Source: Flabesymbios commensalis
Taxonomy: Eukaryota; Annelida; Polychaeta; Terebellida; Flabelligeridae
Assembly: GCA_964017125.1 (NCBI GenBank)
Contig: OZ024915.1
Span: forward strand, 22,552,106-22,616,105
Length of the DNA stretch: 64,000 nt
Direction of reading: 5' to 3'
The notes beneath the pieces were generated by a model that saw nothing but the letters and a program-made list of their open reading frames with translations, did no database searches and was not told where the DNA came from. The first letter of the stretch is position 1, and each line of letters begins with the position of its first letter. The position numbers were made by a program, and so were the translations under genes. Below are positions 52,901-61,900 of the stretch, piece by piece.

Positions 52901-55900
52901 CGATAGGGGACACTGTGCCCTCAATTGATGCCTTCCAATGTGCAGCACGTTTTGCATTTTCAGTAAATGTCTCGGTGGTAGGTGGACTGCACAGTTTCAA
53001 AGCAGAACCAATATCAGTATTCACATTTTGATCCGGGCTTCTCGAATGCTGGCACATCTGCTGAAACCTTTGCCATGGCAAGCCAGTATGAATGACGCAG
53101 CTTGCTCGAGTACAATGGCTTCATCTGCTTGTGTATCTCCAATATCATGCAGCGGGAGCCTAGCAGTTCTGGCCACCTTGAGTGCTCTGATCTTTTCAAT
53201 GCCAAATGTAGCTGCTGATGTGTGGGCCCCTGTAAGGGCATGAATGACAAGCAGATCTGGCACAATAGATGTATGTACCTTCACACTCTGCATGATGTCG
53301 ATTACGGCACGATCTTTCACTGTGGAGCACATGCAGAGCAGGCCATTTGGCTTCATCTCTGCCACAACGTGAAGGAGTAGAGCGAAGACATCAGTGTCAT
53401 CGCAGATAACGGACACGACTTCTCAAACCATGCATCTTGTCATAGCATGGTGCACAATTATTGTATCAGCTTCTTCGTGATTTCGAGGTCGCTCCTCTCA
53501 AACACTGTGGCACCTACTATTTCAACAGGGACATCTTCGGTACTAGCAACAGTGCGGCATGTCTATAAAACTCGGGGTTCATCATGGCACCAGTAAGCCT
53601 CTTATTAAGCTGCACCTTATTTTTAGTGACGCCGAGGATCGAGGTTTTAGGTGGTAAGGGAATTTCAGCAGTGAGGATGTGTACACGACCTCCACCATTT
53701 TTTTCCTGACGGAACATGCGCATGTATGATTTTGTACTGTTGGTGTAATACCTGACACAACATTTATCTGAGTAAGGCCATGTTTACCAATTGATTTAGA
53801 TTTCACGATGAAATCACCCAGAGTACCTGCATTTGATTCCTCTTTTTCATGGGATTTCGACTTAAAAATCCAATTATAGTACTGTATTATTTTGGCGATT
53901 CAAGGTCAATTTCCATCACACTGCTATATTTTAATACTTGTGTTGATTCACTCCAGCTTTGGGAAATGGGTGTGATAAGGGGAATATCAAGGCGGTAATC
54001 ACCTCCCAAAGGTGAAATTGCATGTTGGAGATTTGTGGTGAAATGATACCCGACCAAAAATGTGTCAACAGCAGTCATTTGTAAAACTCACCTTAACCCC
54101 TAATGGGTTTAGAATAGATAAAAAACAAAAACAAATGTTTCATCAGTTTGACCTTCTGATGACCTTGATATGACCTTGAGGTGACCTTGGGGTGATACCC
54201 CAAGTTAAGCACAACACCAGCTCGTGCCACCTTTCATAACCATTCGGTATCCATACTTATGTTGTCATAGGGGCTCAAGCTGCGGTTCCACACTGCTACA
54301 TTTCAGTAATTTTGTTGATTCACTCCAGCTTTGGGAAAGAGGTGTGATAAGGGGAATACCAAACCGCTAATCACCCTCCAAGGCTGAAATTGCATACAAA
54401 CCCCTTGCGATGCGTGGTGAAATGGTACCCGACCAATAATGTTCCAACAACAGTCATTTGTAATACTTATCTGCGCCCCAAATGAGTTTGGAATCGATAA
54501 AAAATCCTAAAAAGCATGTTTACCCGGTAAAGCACAACACCTGTCTATGGCAACTTTCTTACCCGATTCTGTATCCATGTGTTGTCATGGGAGCCCAAGC
54601 TGAAGTTCCACACTAAGTACTATATTTTAGTATTTTTTTCATTCATTCAAGCATTGGGAAAAGGGTGTGATAAGAGGAATACTAAGAGGGTATTTACCCC
54701 CACCGGGCTGAAAATACCCCAAAAACCATTGGGTTGCGTGTCCAAATGGTACGCGATAAAGAATGTGTGAACAGAATAATTTCCTGCACCACAGATCAGT
54801 TTTAAATCGGTAAAAGTAAAACAAATTACGTTTTTATATCAATTTGACCTTGAAATGACCTTAATCTGACCTTGATGTGACTTTGGAGTTGTACTCCATT
54901 AAACCACAACATCATCACATGTCATTAAAAGCTCCTAGTCTAGGATCCTGCTGGTGTGTTTAGAAACATCGGGCAGTACAAAATATCCAGCATTTTTCTC
55001 TCCTCCTCCCAGGAATTTGGCGATTGGGGGTAGGAGTGGTGCGTGGAGCTCGGCGCTAAAAGGGTTAAGATGAAGGCAAAACCCTTGACCTGCGTTCCGC
55101 CTTGAACCCCTTGTCACTTCTAATAGTTATATAACACATTCATACACTCCAAAACCAAGCTAGATATAGATAAAAACAAATGATGGCTTATTTGGTCCAC
55201 ATATTGGCTAATCTATCCTATTTTAGCACCGTGTGACCTTCAAAATGACCTTTGACCTTGAAAAACTCATCAAATCACTAATTATATCATCTAAATCTAT
55301 TCCCTGGGTCCAAATTATGGGAAAAAGTGGTATTACATAATGTTCTATATGGCGTGGTTACAAAGTTTTGTTTCAACCTATTTTCATGGCGGCCATCTTG
55401 GATTTATGCTAATTAAAAAAAATACTCCAGGCGAATTTGATGTCATCATCCGGAATCTGTTTCTAGGGATCCTAATGTACTCAAAAACGCAATAATCTCA
55501 ACAACTAGTTTTTTTAAGGGGTCCAACGAGCATTCTCCTTGACTATAAATAGAAACCCTCTTTTTTGGTGAGAGAAACATTGCCTTTTTTATCAAACCGC
55601 CAATATGACTAGAGCCTGACGGCACTGAAGTAGAGCTTGTGCCTGGCTTCAGGGTCATTGTTTTACCCCTTTAACCACCGGTGTCACATACATTCGGGTT
55701 TTCTTTTTTTATTAGCACATTAAGTAACACATTTGTTAAAAATAAAATGTGACATCAACCAGCAACATTTGAAAACAGTTGATCTCTATTTTGTCAAATC
55801 TGAATAATTTTCACTCACTTGAAGTTGTGGATCGCGTCAGTGAGACACAACTTCAAATGGGTGAAAATTCAGATGGAATAATTTGGCGGTTAAAGGGTTA

Positions 55901-58900
55901 AGGAAAGCTAAGATGCAGCTGTTTCACAATTAAGCAACAAATATATTGGTCTAAATGAGGTGTTGAATCCGACAGTATCTATGCTGTATCTTGTGTCTGA
56001 CTGTTGTCAGCTCAATGTTGTTTTCAATGTTTAGTCGGGGAGGGGGGTGGGGGTGGGGGGTGGTGGTCATGCGTTCCACGTGTAATGTTGTGAATTCCCG
56101 GCGAAACAAGCCATAGAGTGCACAGGGTCAGCCTTGATCTGTTACATCTATTTTTTACACCTCAAGTTGACACCTGTATTGATAGACTGCACATTGATTT
56201 CAGTGCACATGATAAACTCCTGATAAATACGCCCCCCCCCCCCCCCCCAACAGCATCTCTGCGTTTATTAGTAGGCCTATATCCAGTCTATTAGGGATAA
56301 TCGGGTAGGCCTACCCTAATGGAAAAAATCTGTGAAAGTCAATGACCTCGCCATCCTTTGTTTTCACCGAGCTGGCTAATACAATGAAGTATGAGGGATG
56401 GTTCTTATATAACCTTGTTTTCACCGAGTGACGTCACTGCGTTTTACAGAATGAAGTATGGGGGAGGGGGTGTTATATAACACTTGTTTTCACCGAGTGA
56501 CATCACTGCGTTTCACAGCTGGCTACTTCCTGTGTGACCCTGGGCTGGGACTAGGGTCTGGGACTGTGGTGCAGTTCATTATTCTATCAAACATAAACTG
56601 TTTATATTAACCTGACAGTTTGGGCGGTATAGGCATATATGTTACTAGGCATACCCCATTCAATGACAGGTAGGGGAAGGTACAAAAAAACGTGTCTAGC
56701 AAACAATTTAGTAGCCTAGGCACATTGCATGCTGGTAGGCCTACTGCTATTTGCTAAGATGTGATGGCAGTGTGTAGTGTTCAGATTGAAATAACTGAGT
56801 CAGGAGACAGATTAACTACTTCCACTGCCACAGTCGTTGAGTCAATGTTGATTTTATGCTATAGACCAGTGTAATAACAGTGTGAGACTGCAGGACAACA
56901 TTAATTAGACTCACTATAATAGAACTCACTATAATAGAACTCACAACTCGATAAGCCTAGATATATTGAGATTGTAAAGTTATCGATATAATTAGTAAGT
57001 TAATAACTTGATGTTGAGTTGAAAACAATAATAGCCTAATTTAAATGTCACTTCTGTGGCTTCGCATATGGCTATGAGATTCATTAAGCATAGCAGGATA
57101 GGCTATGCATTGCCTGAGGGGTGTTTTTAAAGTTTTCAGAACGTATTCAGACTGTAGGCACCAGTAGGCCCTAGGCCTAAGTTTTTACTACAAATGAATT
57201 GTTGTTTTTTTTTGCCGGTTTAATGTTAGATCATCGTCTATGAAAGTCGCCCAACATTAATGCCACATCGAGTGAATGTTTGTTTTGTTAGGCAGTGAGT
57301 GGCCGATAGGCATATTATATAGGCCTCATACATGTGTATTGGCAGGCCAGCAAAGACAAGACGTTGAATCAAAGTTGGCTTAATGTTGGTCCAACGTCGT
57401 AGATGATGGACAAACGTTGAACCAACATTGATTCAACGTCTCCTTGTGTCAGCTGAGTGTTGTTGTGTATGCCTCTCGGACAGACTGACCATGTTCAGGC
57501 AAACACGCATACCGCTGGACAATCACATGGAGCCGCCAGCGTTATTTCAATGCTGGCACACCGCCTACGACGCTGGCCCAACATTTGGTCAGCGTTGCCG
57601 TATTACGCCTACTATTAATGACAGGTGCACTACCCAGCAAAAACACGAAACGTTGACTCAATGTTGTTTTAATGTCGGTCCGACGTCGGAGACGGCGGGC
57701 CAACATTCAAACAACTTTACATCATAGTAGGTCACGTGTCGTATACAGTACTGGCAGATCGGTATTGCTGTGCTAGCGAGGCAGGTCAAAGGACTGAGGG
57801 ATAAAGTGTATTGCTAAGGTCACGTGTCACGTGTGACGTCACCTAACAGACTGACATTGATACATTACATATAGGAATTGATGCGTCATTTATATCAGTG
57901 TTCATCTGATCAGCTGAGCCAAAATCTAAAAATCTGGCTTCGTGATGCAACGAGAAAAATTATTCTTAACACACACATGGAGTTAGATATGTTCCCAATT
58001 CCACAAATTTAAAGTTATTGCCGTGAAATTAATCATACAGAAAACCACTCAGACCCACATTGACCGAAAAAGTAGAGCAGCGCTCTACAAAAAATGGCTG
58101 CAATATTTCAATATTTACTGTCTGAATAAATCCGAAACTAATTCCTTGCATAAAATTATTCAACCTAGGCTCTACATGGAAAATATTTTCTTGCATGAAG
58201 TGCACTAGTCTAATATACAGTGCCTAAGTTGCTTGTGCATGTACAAATGATGTTACAGAGAAATAAGCTGCATGTTATAAGATGAAGCTTTGTGCTGAAA
58301 TTGAGCATTCTGAAACTCTAAGCAGATTGCTGAAAATGTATTGACCTAACAAATATCCATGTTACACATTTACGACAGTGGTTTAAAACCTATATGTTTT
58401 AAAACTTGTATATTGCTAACATCACTACAGAATTTGTGTTTTCAAAGTGGTACTGATAGAACTGATGCCTTAATTTAGTTGGATATTATTATTATTATTA
58501 TTATTTAGTTTATTTATATAGTATGAACAATTACAGTGGAACATTTCGCTAAAAATGTGCCAAAATCATCTTTTTTGAATGATACTCTGATTTCTCACTT
58601 TTGCAAAATATTAAACTTTACGTCCCACATTACTTAGGACCAATTCAAACAACAAAAGCAACATTACAGTACAAGATGATTCTATAGTATCACAATCTTC
58701 GCTGTGACACTATCAATCATACATAGATAATAATACATATAACATTGGTATTTCCAATGTGGATGTCAGGATTCAAAGATTTTCAAGTACCTATACCCAG
58801 TAAACACAAAACATTCGTATAACATTTGTACAATTTTGGACCAATTTCGAAGACGTTGGGCCGACGTTGTACAAAAGTTATACAAATGTTTTGTGCTTGT

Positions 58901-61900
58901 CGGGTACTCCCATTTTGCTTGCTATATCCCATTTTGCAAGCACTATCAAGGCCTTGAATAACTTTGTTAGCATTCAAGCACTTTCAAAGTTTTTAAGCAC
59001 ACATATGAATGCTGATAAACTGTTTGTTTTTTTAATTGCCTGGAGAAATCAGAAGGTTAAGATTAGCTAGTAGATGGCTACTGCTGTTTGAGGTAAACAT
59101 AACATGCATGTAACGTGCAGGTGATCATATGGACATGTATGTATATAAAGCAAGCCAAACACATCCAATCATAACTACTCGGCAACCTTTACCGTCATTA
59201 CAATATACCTCCTCACCGTACCCAGCAAACAGAAGGGGTTAATCCAATGTTGGTTTAATGTTGCACCAGCATTTGTGAACCTGGCCCAATATTAAATCAG
59301 CATTACTTCTTGTGTTCACTGGGTTTAATTGATAATTGTGTTACCTCTGTTAGACCCGGGAGCCGATCCGGGTGTGGAAACGGGTGTCATGTCAAAGTAA
59401 GGATCCTCTTCAAGTATACTACAATCTGGAGTGACTGACCTCGCAACACTAACACAAAAATACACATGTAACAACAATACTGTCATATAAATCAGAACAA
59501 TAGAAACTGATAAAACTAACTGCTGCATCTAATTTTTGAATCTATAGCACCAAATAAATATTCAGAACAAGCCCTGCTAAATACTAAAGATACTAAAGCA
59601 AATAAAACATACTTTTCTGGATTTTTTTTAGCATATATCATTTCTAGAAGTAATATTTGAATGCATAGTACATGTACTAAATAAAACATTAGAACAAGCC
59701 AACTGAAATACTATGGCAAATAATATCTTTTTCTAAACAACTAATTAAATACATGGAATGAAACCTCAACTTTTGATTACAATATGTTTAAATAAATTTA
59801 TACTTAATTTCTTTACATTTGTGTCACTGTTTTTTTACTGGGCATCCTGGGGCTGTGAGCTATACATACCTTGTCTGTTGATCTGTATAGAGATCCCCTT
59901 CATCGGCAGATACGCTGCTGGTTGTACCTCTAGATCCTCGGGACTCCATGCTGTCGGTACGTGCACGGTGAGCCTCTCCCGTTAACAGGCTGTGAACACA
60001 TGATTAAACGATCAGAGATATTTAGCATTGTGATTACATCAAACAACAGCCACCCAGCTAACACGAAACTTTAACACAATGTTGGTTAATGTTGGGCCAG
60101 CATCGCACATAGTGAGCCAACATTAACCATTAGACTGCCAAATTAAATAACATAAATTTTCACCCTCTTGAAGTTGTGTCTCGCTATCGCGACCCACAAC
60201 ATCAAGAGGGTGAAAAGCATACATACATTTTATTTGTTTTACTTGAGACCAAACTTTTGCAAATCTCGACTTTTAAATACACATTTCGTTCCCAATAACT
60301 ATGATTTAAATGGCCAATACATGTATAACATTAACAAGGCCCGTCGGCGACAGAAAAAGGCCTCAGCCTCTAATCATCGTTTAAAAGTGAAAATCATTTG
60401 AAACAAAAGCACATTCGACAATAGCCCGCCGCGATTATTGAAATTGTCGGTCGGCCATTTTGAATTTGAATAAGTTAAATTTTTTATGGTATATCTCTAC
60501 CTGAAAATGCACATTTTGTTCTATAGTAATGGTCTAACTATCTGGTCGGGTTTTCCAGATATTACGCATTTTAAAAAAATAATTGCTGATATTCAGCCAT
60601 TTTGGCCACCTTGCCCTAGTTTCTGTCCGAATCTTGCCAAATTGCAAACTTATTCGAGCTATTAGGGAAATGGATATATAATATAAATTTTGGAGCGAAA
60701 CATAAAAAAATGTTGAGTGGATTGCGTTAACGAGAAAATTTGACGATCGGAAGTGGCCGCAGGTCGGCCATTTTGAATTTTTCATGTTGAAATTTTTCAT
60801 GGTATATCCCTACCTGGAACTGCAGATTTTGTTCTATAGTAATGGTCTAGCTATCTGGTCCAGTTTCCCAGATATTACGCATTTTAAAAAAATAATGGCC
60901 GATAATCTGCCATTTTGGCCGCCATGACCTAGTTTCTGTCCGAATCTTGCCCAGTTTCGAACTCATCCGAGCTATTAGTGAAATGGATATCTGGTATAAA
61001 TTTTGGAGTGAAACATCAAAAATTGTTGAGTGAATCGCGTTAGAAAGAAAAATTGTCGATCGGAAAAAATCAAGGTCATAGGGGTCACAGAAAGGTAAAA
61101 TGTGAAATTGGTCAAGCTTTAGTCATCATCAACTTGTATGTGAAGTTTAATGTGCATTCCAGTTATGTGAAACAAGTTATAGTTCTAAAAAGTGGCGGAC
61201 AGACGGACGGACGGACGCACGGGCCTGGTGACGACAACAGGCATCCGCCAAATTTTTGGCTGAGGCCTAAAAACCACTATAGTCGTGATTAGCGGCATAA
61301 GGGTCAAGTCAACATTGGATGAATCCTCTGTGTCAGCTGGATAGTAAGTAGCAACCTGACCTACTGGATCAATGTGTATTTAGGTTTTAGTTTCAAGAAA
61401 AGGAAACTACACTGAAATTGATCCAATAGTTAGTGGTAGATACTCCACTAAGCAAATCATTCTATTTCAGAGCCACATATTTTCTATAAATATAAATGTT
61501 TTTTATCATTTTAAGCTGGAAATTGTGCTAGAAATTCCAGTTTTAAAAGTTCGAATAAAACATAGAAACAGACAATTCAGCAACACAAGGGTTAGAGTGA
61601 TGTAGATTCCCATTGCTACAATCCACTCATCGAGCTGATGCTAATAATGTCATATCATGATTACCGATTTATGTTGACTGATTATGGTATGCCACAGACA
61701 ATACTATATATATCTAAAGTTTTTGAAAGACAAAATGTAACCTATAACTAAAAATAATAATTTATATTATCACTTTAAACTATAGCCCTGATTATGGTCA
61801 GATACTTTTCTGGCCCATGTGGAATGGAAATAAATAATGAAGCAGTGAATGTAGAATAGTATGCATGTTTCTGAAATTTAGTTCGAGGTTTCAAAGGTAG

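Larger units (their letters stand above)
51971..55522 (-). mobile_element. Academ-like DNA transposon with ~150-bp terminal inverted repeats
   Basis: Left end ACCCCTTAAAAAAACTAG and its complement at the right enclose 3.55 kb. The inverted repeats match over about 150 bp with few differences (both include AACAGATTCCGGATGATG and ATTCGCCTGGAGTATT). On the - strand the coding remnant has a cysteine-rich block with eight cysteines (CASGCKGGHCKC, then CTFVCACKGGEVC) and upstream an XPG/PIN-nuclease-like block (VICDDTDVFALLLHVV, LLVIHALTGAHTSAATFGI). XPG-like nuclease plus Cys8 finger is the combination I recall for Academ transposases. The superfamily call is inference, and target duplication is not clear. 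Confidence 0.72.
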
